From Siphonodentalium dalli (Eukaryota > Mollusca > Scaphopoda > Gadilida > Siphonodentaliidae), in the NCBI GenBank assembly GCA_032622095.1, contig CP136069.1, positions 203,716,690 through 203,780,689 of the forward strand: a stretch of 64,000 bases of DNA, written 5' to 3'. Shown here piece after piece: positions 31,011 through 41,765 of this stretch (position 1 is the stretch's first letter; every line of letters begins with the position of its first letter). The translations under genes were made by a program, and so were the position numbers. Below the pieces are notes generated by a model. That model saw nothing but the letters and a program-made list of their open reading frames with translations, made no database searches and had not been told where the DNA came from.

Positions 31011-32057
31011 TAGCATCTATAGCTAAGAAATGGGGGTTTCACTCAAATGGTGGATAGGGCATCTAGCTATAAGGAGGGGGTCTCACTCAAATGGGGGAGG
31101 CGAAGGGGGCTATCAACCAGTGAATCCCCCCCAAGTTTCAAGTTGGAAATTTCATGCCTGAGGTGGAAATGGTGCTCGTTTGAATTTACAACCAGTAATT
31201 AGTGGGGAATATGTTCTTTTAGACCAACAGCAGCATATTTTTCTATTTTTTGTTAAAATTTGGTCTGAAATGGCCATCAGTTGAAAATTTTCCAACCTTG
31301 GGGGGGGGGGGTTAGGGGGGGGGGGGCGGGGTGTCAGGTTGGAAATTTCTAAAGGATCCAGAAAATATACATGGGTCATTAATGTGACCCCAAAACCCAG
31401 ATCTATCCTTGTAACAGCCTCAATATTAGCTACAGCAAAAGGCAATTCCATAGTAAAAGCCATAGAAGCAAATATATAAGTTCATGCAATTCTAAAGCAA
31501 TGCAGTGGTAGAAATTTGCAAATTTCAAGGGTGGCCTGTACTGAGTTTTCAAGTTCACAATCATCCTGCCATGTTGCTGCTGGCAACAGTATTTATGTTA
31601 GTGATGGAGGGCTATCATCACCAAATTCACCCCCTGAAGAGGGGGGGGGCCGGGGTGTCAGGTTGGAAATTTCCAACAGTTGTTTGAGGTACCAAGAGGG
31701 ACGGTGCAAATGCAAATGAATTTCATGAGCGTGGGAGTTTGGTGTCTGCAAACAAAGTATCTGCTTCGGTCTATATTTGTACAAAGTGGAAGAATGAGTC
31801 TGTTTGTCAATCCACACGATTGTACATAAAAAAGTTTGTTGAAGTGAACAATGCATGAAGTGAGCCCATTATACCAAGATACCGGAATAAAAGCAATTCA
31901 TACTTCTGGATGCAGGTGGACGATGCTAATATTTGTGAAGCTATTTCCAGATAGATCCACCATTCATGTGTAGAGCCACTGATATTACTCGAGGCCGTAA
32001 TAAGTACATTCTTAAAGCTTCAGGGGTTATTCTCATGAATAATGGACAAACACGAAT
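31011..32057. other. Non-coding region with poly-G repeats
   Basis: No gene seen. Motif GTCAGGTTGGAAATTTC follows long G runs at 31305-31345 and 31630-31680, and related pieces occur at 57500 and 58170. A stretch TCTCACTCAAATGG is repeated at 31037 and 31080. Probably decayed repeat copies. Confidence 0.45.
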
Positions 32058-32481
32058 ATAGTTTGTCTGATATTTGCAGAATGAGATCGCAGAGGGTTAA
32101 TTTAGTGATGCTATCCCACACAGCAGGCTAGCATCACCAAATTCATCCTCTGGGGAACTCACTCTGCTTAGGCCTCATCTTCTGGGAAGTATCTATAGTC
32201 TCAAATTAACATAGTTTTTAGTTACTTTTTCCATTCTGTTCAGTTTCTATATCCCCGAGTTTGCAGAAGATAAATTGATTGCATAAATGAGGTGACTAAT
32301 GGGTGAACATTACCAACTTCAACTGGGGAACTTCAATCTGATCCTAGGTCTCCCTAAGCAGTTGAGGCCAAAGCAGAATGAGGTTCCCAGATGGTGAATT
32401 TGGTGATGTTAGCCTGCGTCAGTAAATTCATCCTCTCGGGACCTCATTCTACAAATGTCAGACACAATATTTCCAAGCTTG
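32058..32481. mobile_element. Family A element (copy 12), long form, decayed
   Basis: Left terminus is worn (GAATATAGTTTGTCTGATAT); the core and right end (AATATTTCCAAGCTTG) are recognisable. No target duplication. Confidence 0.7.
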
Positions 32482-32487
32482 AATATG

Positions 32488-32590
32488 TTAACCCTTTCTA
32501 TACTAAATGGATTCTCCCAACCAGTTATAAAAGTAAATAATGGAATGGTTTCTTATTCATTCGAAGGGGTGTTCACAGGGACCAGCCTAG
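32488..32590. mobile_element. Family E element, left part only
   Basis: TTAACCCTTTCTATACTAAA start with TGGATTCTCCCAACCAGTTA; it stops where the 32-bp array begins. Confidence 0.75.
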
Positions 32591-32596
32591 AGGTTT

Positions 32597-32833
32597 CAAA
32601 TTGGTAGAAGTCACTTCTCCCTGTTTGGTTATTGGGGAGACGTCACTTCTCCCTGTTTGGTTATTGGGGAGACGTCACTTCTCCCTGTTTGGTTATTGGG
32701 GAGACGTCACTTCTCCCTGTTTGGTTATTGGGGAGACGTCACTTCTCACTGTTTGGTTATTGGGGAGACGTCACTTCTCCCTGTTTGGTTATTGGGGAGA
32801 CGTCACTTCTCCCTGTTTGGTTATTGGGGAGAA
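32597..32833. repeat. 32-bp minisatellite
   Basis: About 7.5 nearly identical copies of CACTTCTCCCTGTTTGGTTA + TTGGGGAGACGT. Copies differ at one base at most (CTCACTG), so expansion is recent. The motif GAGAAGTCACTTCTCC, itself palindromic, recurs outside the array at 33011. Confidence 0.93.
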
Positions 32834-33620
32834 GTAGACTGTTATCAGGGAGAAGTAACAATGGATAAAGTTCAATTTACACCCCAAATATACCCTTCTA
32901 TGATCCAATAATAATTATGAAACACACGAGCCCATTATAAAATCATTATAGTGAGTAAGAACTCCATTATAATCAGTAAATATACTTTAATATGCATACT
33001 TGTATTATGAGAGAGAAGTCACTTCTCCCCGGGACAAAAATAGGGAGAAGTGGCACATTTTAAAGAGAATATGTTTCCCAAATGGAAACTTCTCCATGAT
33101 ATTTCCATGAATTCGAATCCATTCTGAATGAAGAAATCAGTACGCTGTTCCCTAGAGACCACGTACCCCACAGCGCTCCCCTTAGTGCTTTGAGCAGGTC
33201 AGTGTTAGGGTGTCGCCATCCAATCAGGTGCCAAAGTTATATAATCCTACAGCCAGACTTCAATATCTTCTTTCTGATTTACATTCTGATGCACCGATAT
33301 ATTCAATCGCGGGAACGTTCCATCTCGGTCATCAAAAACTCCCATCTCACATCCCAAGGGAGTCTGGCCATCAGTGGTGATGTATCAGACGATATCATCA
33401 CTAATGGTTGACGACAAGACGTCATTCTGAGAAACAGAGTAGGAATTACGACACCGTCTAACAACGCCATAAATGAATCGTGACAAGTGAACGCCTCCTC
33501 TGTGACTGTTTGTTATCACTTAGGTATTGCACAAATGTCTTCACTCATAAAAAGGAACGTCATTCATGTCTTCTGTTTGTTTTATTGTCCGTGATAATCT
33601 ACACCTACTGTCTGCTGCCT
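32834..33620. other. No gene seen
   Basis: Unassigned sequence. 33008-33100 contains three inverted or direct copies of the AGAAGTCACTTCTCC motif of the preceding array. Confidence 0.4.
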
Positions 33621-34080
33621 TTAACCCTTTGTGGAGCCCGAAACAAAGAGAACAATGCGAGGCGCCGTATGGGAGTGATATATAGTATACAACTACTGTC
33701 TGCTGACTTTAACCCTTTGTGGAGCCCCAGATAGAGTGAACAATGCACTGATGACTGTCGTCTGCTTGGGTCCGTGTGAGGCTCTGTACGGGAGTGATAT
33801 AGTCTACACCTACTGTCTGCTGCCTTTAACCCTTTATTGAGCCCCAGACAGAGAGAACAATGCACTGATGACTATCGTCTGCTTGGGTCCGTGTGAGGCT
33901 CTGTGTGCATGAGGCTCCGTACAGGAGCGATATAGTCTACAACTACTGTCTCCTGCCTTTAACCCTTTGTGGAGCCCCAGAGAGAGGAACAGTGCACTGA
34001 TGACTGTTGTCTGATTGGGTCCGTGTGGGGCTCAGCATGAGAGTGATATAGTCTATACACCTACATGTCTTCTACCTTCA
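33621..34080. repeat. TTAA-bounded tandem repeat
   Basis: Four units of 88-133 bp, each starting TTAACCCTTTGTGGAGCCCC (33621, 33709, 33826, 33959) and containing AACAATGCACTGATGACTGT, GTCCGTGTGAGGCTC and GTGATATAGTCTAC. The TTAACCC start suggests a piggyBac-like end caught up in a tandem array. Confidence 0.75.
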
Positions 34081-34087
34081 AAATGGT

Positions 34088-34364
34088 TTCCACGCCTGAG
34101 TTATGTCAGGAGGTGGAAAGTTTAGATGGACCTACACAGAAAACTACTTAATTCTTAAGCCAGTACACCATGTGAAGGTATCTATGATGGACCTACACAG
34201 AAAACTACTTAATTTTGTTAAGCTAATACACCATCTGAATACCACATCAAGCATATTATATAACAATACAAATGTCAAAAAGATGACTTTAATCATATTT
34301 TTAGAAGGGAAATTTTGGGAACAGCGTACGTTCTCAACAAGTATACAAATTGAGTGGAAATGAA
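34088..34364. other. Short direct duplication; no gene seen
   Basis: ATGGACCTACACAGAAAACT is directly repeated at about 34124 and 34187 with ACTTAATT following each copy. No supported exon. Confidence 0.45.
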
Positions 34365-35054
34365 TACAGTTAAACTTCGTTAAGTCGAATCGCAAGGGAC
34401 CGTTGGATTACTTTGAGTTATCCGAGTGTTCGACTTAACTGTTTTGACCATTTGGTGACCACAAATTCCAACCAGTTGAATTCATATCGATCCGATATGG
34501 CCCACGATTGCTGCATCAGTGTCATGGCATCGAGAACATTCAAATTGAGTTCAGCCTTCTTGTCAATAGCATTTCTTCGTTTGGAACATTGTTTTCATTT
34601 TGGGAAGACATGAGTGAATGAAATTATAATTATTCTCTGTATCAGGCCGTTTAAATATGATTTTCATTTCGCCTGTCAACACTACTAATCCTCACAGGGG
34701 AAATTGACCCCCATACCTCGTCAATATGTTAAATAAACAATGCATTAGGATAAATAAAGACTCCAGGAAACTTCACAGCTTTTTAGGGTAATGAATAGAA
34801 GCACACTGAGTTATAATCACATGGCGATGCGTCGCCGACGGCGCTTCGACTTAACCATAGTAATTAGTGTTATAATCTGGCTGGTGGGACTAAATTTCGT
34901 TTCGACTTAAGCGGAATTTCGACTTATCCGCCTTCGACTTAACCGTAATTATTCTAATGGCTTTGCTCACAAGCTCAGCCGGGACCAGGCGATGGCTTCG
35001 ACTTAAGTGGGGTATTCGAGTTACCGACGTTCGACTTAACGAAGTTTAACTGTA
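34365..35054. mobile_element. Pogo/Tigger-like TA element, non-autonomous
   Basis: Perfect 23-bp inverted ends beginning CAGTTAAACTTCGTTAAGTC, each beside TA (34365-34366 and 35053-35054), 690 bp in all. TTCGACTTAA motifs recur near both ends, mainly on the right. CAGTtaaacTtCgtTaa ends are typical of pogo-group Tc1/mariner elements. A 66-codon frame inside shows no transposase motif. Confidence 0.8.
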
Positions 35055-35419
35055 ACTGCCATAAAAAGTATATGATCTGAACTATTAAAGGATTCAATGA
35101 CAATTTAATTGAGTTCAATACTGCTCCAAGAATCTCAACATTATGTTAAGTACGTTTGTGCTGGAAAATTGTGAACATCCATTTTGTAAGAATTGATATA
35201 AATTAACCTTTGGACTGAGATGAGTCCTCATGTTTAGGTCATATGTTCATAGCCAAATTCCCAGCTTACCAGCTATCTCTAATACTGTGGCCTGTATATA
35301 GTTGATTGCTCACAGTTTGAGTGGACTGACCTGCATGCAACATTGGCTAGTTCCTTGATGTACAGTTCATGTTATGGCTTCTCACAAATTTCTAACACAC
35401 ACCTAACATAATGTTGAGC
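35055..35419. other. No gene seen
   Basis: Unique-looking DNA between two elements. Confidence 0.35.
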
Positions 35420-36045
35420 ATATAAAGATCCTGTGCAAATGCATTATCTCTGATATAATTAGCGAGTCTCCCATAGGGAGCTCGCATACATAAGAGAATA
35501 CACTGGCTTAATTACAAGGTCAAGATAAATATTGTTAGGTCAATATATTCTCTTATATATGTGAGACTCCCTATGGGAGACTCACATATATAAGAGAATT
35601 AACCCTTTACCCAACAAACCGGCCAAAACAAGCTTCAACAGCCTAAAATATCTTCGGTCTGTCTCAATAGAACCATACAAATATGGATATCATTGGAACC
35701 GGCTCCTTGACCACATTGTGATAGTTACAGTTATGCCCTGTGCCAATGCATTCTCTTATATATGCGAGTCGACCATAGGTCGCCTCGCATATTTAAGAGA
35801 ATGCATTGGCCTAAAAAAAATCTTTTTTTAACACTTTTTACCATTTTTTCTTACATTCTTTAACAATTTTATAAATTTTAATGTGTTAAGCCAATGCATT
35901 CTCTTATATATGCGAGGCGACCTATGGTCGACTCGCATATATAAGAGAATGCATTGGCACAGGGCCGTTCTGTTGGGTAAAGGGTTAATGCATTGGCACG
36001 TGCGTTTCGCAAAATTTCAGGAAGCTCCAGACATGGAAGGGTTAA
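35420..36045 (-). mobile_element. Family D element (copy 6), split by a family B insertion
   Basis: Left part (ATAAAGATCCTGTGCAAATG ... TACAAGGTCAAGATAAATAT) is cut at AAGAGAA; the family B copy 35599-35988 follows, then TGCATTGGCACGTG and the end GACATGGAAGGGTTAA. The left terminus is lost. Confidence 0.8.
35599..35988 (-). mobile_element. Family B TTAA element (copy 7), nested
   Basis: 390 bp between TTAA sites, opposite orientation to most copies, with both cassettes and spacer. It landed in the second hairpin of a family D element. Confidence 0.9.
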
Positions 36046-36183
36046 CTATTGTAATGACTGTCATTTGCTTGGGTCCATGTGAGGCTCCATACGGGAGTGT
36101 TAGCCCCAGCATTATAGGAAACAAAAAAAGATGGATGCATCAGATCAACCATGAAATATTTTACAAAGAATTAAAAAAATGTT

Positions 36184-36407
36184 TTATTTAAAACATTCAT
36201 GAATTGCATATCCAAATATGGACATACATTCAAAATTTCCTTCATAGCCATTGAGCCTGTACTGGCCCAATGGACACCTGTCAAAATAATTATTTGGGCT
36301 GGTTTGATGTGATTCGGTAAGATTAATCTCATAGCGCAGTGATAACGGAAATGGTACCATACCATATGGAGTTTGCAAAACCAATGGTACTTTGACAGAT
36401 ATTTGGC
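36184..36407 (-). CDS. Candidate 3'-terminal exon, unknown protein
   Basis: Open frame on the minus strand preceded by an AG acceptor (36409-36408) and ending in TAA at 36186-36184. The stop overlaps an AATAAA polyadenylation signal (36188-36183). The predicted end contains FDRCPLGQYRLNG and YEGNFECM, a Cys/Gly pattern as in extracellular cysteine-rich modules. The exon starts with two bases of a codon, which fits the one base left by the candidate exon 36906-36983. The polypyrimidine tract is weak, and an alternative acceptor at TTTTGACAG (about 36282) is stronger but would force another frame. Treat as a hypothesis. Confidence 0.3.
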
Positions 36408-36489
36408 CTAACGTTTACTCATAATAGTAAACTGAGACCGTCTGATTTTGGCTGCACACTGACAGCTAACATTCTCTATGCTAATATCA

Positions 36490-36865
36490 GAGGCCCCCAC
36501 CCACCCCCCCCCCCTGGAATACGGAATACCACTTAACACAGAGGGTGGAATACGGAATACCAGTTAACAGCCATATGGAATTTTCCGGATAAATTGCCGT
36601 ACGAACGCCGGTCATCCCGCAGTGTCCATGTCAAAATGATCTGAAATGACGATGATCGACGATCTGTATGTCAAACCGTGAATTTATGGTGACAAAAATC
36701 GCATTTATATTATTATTATGATCATTTTTTGGAAGGTGTCGAAGGTCGGCGTACGAATACCGGTATTTTTGGAATACCGAATACCTCCTAACAGAGGGGC
36801 CGGAATACAGCGTACCTCATAACAGGGCATGGAATACGGTGTACGAAAAGGGGGGTGGGGGCCTC
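36490..36865. mobile_element. Inverted-repeat element with 6-bp duplication
   Basis: Ends GAGGCCCCCACCC and GGGTGGGGGCCTC, flanked by ATATCA on both sides (36484-36489, 36866-36871). Inside each end lie repeats of GGAATACGGAATACC and TTAACA. Superfamily uncertain. It sits in the putative intron between the two candidate exons. Confidence 0.7.
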
Positions 36866-36905
36866 ATATCAACATTGGGTGAATTAGCATGAATATGAAA
36901 CTTAC

Positions 36906-36983
36906 CAGTTTTCAGAGTTATATTCGGACAATCCAGACATTGTGGTAACGGTACGTCTGCTTCCAGCTGTGTTCGGGTGCTAC
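36906..36983 (-). CDS. Candidate internal exon, unknown protein
   Basis: 78 bp on the minus strand between a strong acceptor (CTCTTTTTACAG) and a consensus donor (GTAAGT). Only one frame is fully open and gives TRTQLEADVPLPQCLDCPN followed by ITLKT. Both ends are phase 1, common for exons of extracellular modules, and CxxCP suggests a cysteine-rich repeat. I could not find the upstream exon; a family A insertion begins 35 bp away. Confidence 0.4.
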
Positions 36984-37017
36984 CTGTAAAAAGAGTAGAA
37001 TCATCTGGAGATTGGAC

Positions 37018-37232
37018 CAAGCCTTGAAATAGTGTACGTGTCTCTCATTTGCAGATTGAGGTCCCCCAGAGGGTGAATTTAGTGATGCTATCCCACGCAG
37101 GGGCTAGTGTCACGTAATCACCCTCTGGCGACCTCATTCTGCTTAGGCTCAACTGCTATGGGAGACCTAGGGTAAGATTGAAGTTTTCCAGTTAAAGTTG
37201 GTGATGTTCATCTATTAGTCACCTTGATTACC
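37018..37232. mobile_element. Family A element (copy 13), 5' half
   Basis: Starts CAAGCCTTGAAATAGTGTA, includes the left arm and the first part of the core (AACTGCTATGGGAGACCTAG), then stops. It lies just upstream of the candidate exon. Confidence 0.75.
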
Positions 37233-37429
37233 TTACTCGTATTTAAATTCATGCAGTACTATTTTTCGCGCATCCGTCGGTGCGCGAATTTAAAACTGAT
37301 AGAAAAATAGTACAACTCCTGAATTTAAACTAATTAACAACATGGAAAACAAGATCAAGGGTTATGTTGATGAGTTAGACAGATTACGAAAGAATGGACA
37401 CTGAATGGACAATTACGCCTAAACGAGTA
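37233..37429. other. Small hairpin; no gene seen
   Basis: GTACTATTTTTCGCGCA and TGCGCGAATTTAAA...GAAAAATAGTAC form an interrupted hairpin at about 37256-37313. Nothing else recognised. Confidence 0.4.
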
Positions 37430-37615
37430 GAGCTTTCCGATGAATGGCAACAAGCCATATTTCTGACTCATTGTTGCATACTTGTTGCCATTCATCGGAA
37501 AGCTCTCAATGAGAGCTTTCCGATGAATGGCAACAAGCCATATTTCCGACTAAATCCTGAAAAGTTACCTATAATTCTGCTGTGGTTAAGGAGTCGATTA
37601 CTTAGGGCATTACTA
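37430..37615. mobile_element. Family G element (copy 4), rearranged
   Basis: Right arm and end (AGGGCATTACTATA) are intact, while the left arm is replaced by an extra inverted piece (GAGCTTTCCGATGAATGGCA twice), giving three arm segments. Confidence 0.75.
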
Positions 37616-38374
37616 TATATGGTTTTCTCACAAAAGTTTTAAAGGTTTGAATTTCACATTAATTTTACATTCATGTAGGTATTACAATTTGAATAGTCTC
37701 ATTAGGGGGTTGTCTATGGATTCTGTGTTGGAGTAGTTGCTGCTATTTGATAGGTGGGCTCTCTGCTTTTAACATCTCTGTAGAGGGCTAATAAAACATA
37801 ACAGAACACAGGGACACCCCTTAAGACTGCATGGGACTACACAACTGCATGAGACTACACATGTGTAGCCCTCATGTGGTTGCATTTCTTAACCTGCTTA
37901 AAGTGATGTGAAACACTCCGGTAGGGTGAATAAATACAAATGATGAATAATCTTGCTCAAAATAGTTATTTTTTACAAATATTATATCCAAATTGACAAC
38001 ACACACCGTCATTCTTATGTAATTAATTAAATGCAGTTACCTTCGTTGGCTAAATTGTTTTTGTTAGTTTATCTCAGATAGCTGTGTCCCTATTTGAGAA
38101 GTAAATATTTACAATTGAATGCAGTTCAGACGATGTTTTCTATGGAGTGGTAGAGTTGATTTGTTTGAGATTTCCGGCAATGTTAGTAGAATGCTACATT
38201 CCTCCAATCAGCATAGTGCCTAAATACTAACTTAATAGTTTCACACAACCGAATAAGTCCTTAATATGTCTTTAACATATGCACACCATTTATCACACCT
38301 TCATTATCATATATCTTAGAGCCTATTTTATAACTCTTCATTCTTACTTAAGTTCATAAATGATTCTCTTCACT
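37616..38374. other. No gene seen
   Basis: About 760 bp without recognised repeats or supported exons. A short repeated phrase (GCATGGGACTACACAACTGC, ATGAGACTACACATG) lies near 37828-37862. Confidence 0.4.
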
Positions 38375-38658
38375 TTAACCCTTTCAGTGCCAGGTCCGAT
38401 TTTTGTATCAACCCATATACCCTGTGCCAATGCATTCTCTTATATATGCGAGTCGACCATAGGTCGCCTCGCATATATAAGAGAATGCATTGGCCTAACA
38501 ATTTTTCATCATTTGTTATTATTTTTACAATTTTTTACAATTTTAATATTTTTTTTTAAATCTAAAAAAAAAAAAAAAAAAAAATTTTTTTTTAGGGCCG
38601 ATTTTACAGACCGTAAATTAGGGCTGATGAGATCGGCCCCTGGCACTGAAAGGGTTAA
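38375..38658 (+). mobile_element. Family C TTAA element (copy 2)
   Basis: TTAA-bounded, 284 bp: CCCTTTCAGTGCCAGGTCCG end, GTATCAACCCATATACCCTG, one palindromic cassette, a T/A spacer with a long oligo-A/oligo-T stretch, TTTTACAGACCGTAAATTAG and the end GATCGGCCCCTGGCACTGAA. Confidence 0.88.
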
Positions 38659-38794
38659 ATCAAGTACCGTTAATTCTGGCAATATGATATTCACATCTAC
38701 AGGTCTTTTATAAGAAATTATAATGCATACAATTTAATATCTTATTAAACTTACGGAAAAGGAAATATCTTCTGAAGTTGAGTATTAATCAATC

Positions 38795-39185
38795 TTTTTT
38801 CCTTTGTAAATTTGGAAATTCTATACAAACTCAATAACATCTATTAACCTGAGGACGATTGTGGAAATAAGTCTGCCCATTTATGGACAGTCTTTTCAAT
38901 GTTATCCTCGGTGCGATGGGTGAGTCTTAATACATCTCATGATCACTTCTCTAAAAACATGTTCCATATACATGTATTTCATGAAAATAACATTTGCTCT
39001 ATCAATTTAATTGAAATCAAACATTCATATTAATGACTGATATACCATTTAGATTTCTCTTATTAACTGCTGTATACAAACATAATGTACATGTAACACT
39101 GCTTGGTCCAATTAATATGTATAGGACCTTTTGTAATATTTGTATTTTTACATCACACCAAATAAAACTATCTATCTGTCTGCAT
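38795..39185 (+). repeat. Dispersed repeat L (copy 1)
   Basis: About 390 bp that is repeated in reverse at 59700-60075. Landmarks: CTGAGGACGATTGTGGAAAT, TCCTCGGTGCGATGGGTGAG, and a 3' end CAAATAAAACTATCTATCTG. A tail of tetranucleotide repeats suggests a retroposon, but no promoter boxes were seen. Confidence 0.6.
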
Positions 39186-39301
39186 GGCTATAAAAAACCT
39201 GCGCTTTGAATCAATACATAAGGACCATACAGTGCGAGACATTTTATGGTTAACATGAAAACTAAAACACTGCAGGCTGTCTGAGATGTTTCACTGAAGC
39301 A

Positions 39302-39486
39302 TGCAGAATTACCCCTCACAGTGGGCTTGATCAACAAATTCGCCCTTTGGGGACCCCATTCTTCTTTTGCCTCATCTTCAGGGAACTATATATAGTCTCA
39401 ATATAACATTGTCTTTGGTTACTTTTTCCCTTCTGTTCAGTTTCTATATCCCATAATTTGCAGAAGATAAAATGCATAATCGAGGT
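39302..39486. mobile_element. Family A core fragment
   Basis: Contains part of the left arm and core (CAATATAACATTGTCTTTGG, TTTGCAGAAGATAAAATGCA) and stops where a family D fragment starts. Confidence 0.7.
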
Positions 39487-39660
39487 GACACCACATTAAA
39501 GATCCTGTGCCAGAGCCTTCTCTTATATATATGATTATTCACTGGCTTACAAGGTCGAAGTAAATATTGTCAGGGCCAATGTATTCTCTTATATATACGA
39601 GGATGCATTGGCACAGGGTTTTCTAAAAATTTCCGGAAGCTCCATCCATTGAGGAGTTAA
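39487..39660 (-). mobile_element. Family D element (copy 7), truncated
   Basis: ATTAAAGATCCTGTGCCAGA start, reduced hairpins, the TTACAAGGTCGAAGTAAATA spacer and the end GGAAGCTCCATCC...GAGGAGTTAA. The left terminal TTAA is missing. Confidence 0.65.
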
Positions 39661-39709
39661 TTAGAGAAAGCAATGCCGTGTTGGAAAAACAAAATCTTTA
39701 AAGATGGTC

Positions 39710-39853
39710 TACAGTAATGCCCTAAATAATTGACTCCTTAACCACTGAGAGCTTTCCGATGAATGGCAACAAGCCATATTTCCGACTAAATTCTGAAAAG
39801 TTACCCTTAATTCTGCTGTGGTTAAGGAGTCGATTATTTAGGGCATTACTGTA
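39710..39853. mobile_element. Family G palindromic MITE (copy 5), shortened left arm
   Basis: TA on both sides and ends CAGTAATGCCCTAAATAATT / AATTATTTAGGGCATTACTG class. The left arm jumps from CTTAACCACTGAG to the centre, so about 75 bp are missing. Confidence 0.85.
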
Positions 39854-40023
39854 TCTCTTCCTATAACAAGTGTTATCTATTGATTTTATTATGAATTTAT
39901 CAATTTGGGGAATTTGTGTTCATTCTGAGCATAGCATGCGGGATAACTCTATTTAAAAAATTAAAAAAATAGTAACAAAAAATTGTCCCAATTGGTTATC
40001 GCATTATATTTGAAAATATTGAT
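39854..40023. other. Short AT-rich spacer
   Basis: Nothing recognised between the family G copy and the 120-bp array. Confidence 0.35.
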
Positions 40024-40846
40024 ATATTAAAAATCAATATTAATTGATAGAAGTGTTCCGGACAGGACAGTCTTCGATTCATATTTATTATTTTATACCC
40101 AGAAACCATATAATATGTGTTTAGGAAGAGATAGATTATAATACATATAAAATCAAAATATTAATTGATAGAAGTGTTCCGGACAGGACAGTCTTCGATT
40201 CATATTTATTATTTTATACCCAGAAACTATATAACATGTGTTTAGGAAGAGATAGATTATAATACATATAAAATCAATATTAATTGATAGAAGTGTTCCG
40301 GACAGGACAGTCTTCGATTCATATTTATTATTTTATACCCAGAAACTATATAACATGTGTTTAGGAAGAGATAGATTATAATACATATAAAATCAATATT
40401 AATTGATAGAAGTGTTCCGGACAGGACAGTCTTCGATTCATATTTATTATTTTATACCCAGAAACCATATAATATGTGTTTAGGAAGAGATAGATTATAA
40501 TACATATAAAATCAATATTAATTGATAGAAGCATTTCCAGACAGGTGTCTTCGACTCATATTTAATATTTTATACCCGGAAACTATATAAAATGTGTTTA
40601 GGAAGAGATAGATTATAATACATATAAAATCAATATTAATTGATAGAAGTGTTCCGGACAGGACAGTCTTCGATTCATATTTATTATTTTATACCCAGAA
40701 ACCATATAATATGTGTTTAGGAAGAGATAGATTATAATACATATAAAATCAATATTAATTGATAGAAGCATTTCCAGACAGGTGTCTTCGACTCATATTT
40801 AATATTTTATACCCGGAATCTATATAAAATGTGTTAGGAAGAGACA
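40024..40846. repeat. About 120-bp tandem repeat
   Basis: Seven copies with landmarks ATCAATATTAATTGATAGAA, GTTCCGGACAGGACAGTCTT, TTATTTTATACCCAGAAAC and GTGTTTAGGAAGAGATAGAT. Copies 5 and 7 share a second type (GCATTTCCAGACAGGTGTCT), so the array has begun to form a two-unit higher-order pattern at its right end. Confidence 0.9.
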
Positions 40847-40847
40847 G

Positions 40848-41321
40848 ATAATCTTTCAGTGCCAGGGGCCGATCTCATCGGCTCTAATTTACGGTCTGTA
40901 AAATCGGCCCTAAAAAAATTAAAAAATATTTATTTTTTTTAATGTTTTTGGGTTGAATTTTTTTTGGGTGTGCTTAAGCATGCTATAGCGAATTTAAAAA
41001 CAAACTGAATAAAACCTTAGGGGCATGTTATAACTCAAAACTATCACCAAGTATTCATAGTAATAATTTTGATGCCCATGAAAAACGTAAGATTCCCTGG
41101 CACTAAACCTACAAAATAAGTCTGTTAAAAGAATATAAGAAAAAATTATTAAAATTGTAAAAAATTGTAAAAAATAATAACAAATGATGAAAAATTGTTA
41201 GGCCAATGCATTCTCTTATATATGCGAGGCGACCTATGGTCGACTCGCATATATAAGAGAATGCATTGGCACAGGGTATATCGGTCGATACAAAAATCGG
41301 ACCTTGCACTAAAAGGGTTAA
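40848..41321 (-). mobile_element. Family C TTAA element (copy 3), long form
   Basis: Left end CTTTCAGTGCCAGGGGCCG next to ATAA (mutated TTAA), right end CTTGCACTAAAAGGGTTAA. A central block (TGCTTAAGCATGCTATAGCG ... GATGCCCATGAAAAACGTAA) is absent from the short copies at 38375 and 45624. Confidence 0.82.
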
Positions 41322-41604
41322 GACCTGTCTATTTCTCCCATATTAGGTGTTCAGTCATCCAGTCAGATTCTCCCACCCACATTAATGTACCCTATAGTAA
41401 TAAATCCGATCAGTATTCCAGGGTAATTAATTAGTCACCTAATGTGCTTTCCTGGTAATAAAAATAGTCTGGGTTTCATGATTACTCAGTCTGAGTCTGA
41501 TTAGGTAAACATAGCATATCATCAGTAGAAAGTATAGGCAGTTTTTTTTTTATTATTTGGTTTACCAATCAACCGCGCGAATCAACATAGGAAAATAAAC
41601 TAAT
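41322..41604. other. No gene seen
   Basis: Unique-looking sequence, nothing recognised. Confidence 0.35.
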
Positions 41605-41765
41605 TTAACCCTTTCTATACTGAATGGATTCCCCCATTCAGTTATGAAATTATACATCAGAATTATCTATTATTAATTTAGAGGGGTGTCCAGAAAATAT
41701 TTGCAGATTAGCAAAAAATAATACAAGTGCAGAAGAATTGATATTCTTTGGTGGAAAGGGGGGGG
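41605..41765. mobile_element. Family E element, left half
   Basis: TTAACCCTTTCTATACTGAA start; includes AGCAAAAAATAATACAAGTG, the uninterrupted version of the Helitron target in the copy at 20780. It ends in a G run near 41760. Confidence 0.75.

Noticed and set aside
34413-34613. Transposase remnant inside the pogo-like element
   Set aside because: The 66-codon frame shows no DDE or DNA-binding motif and is short enough to be chance.
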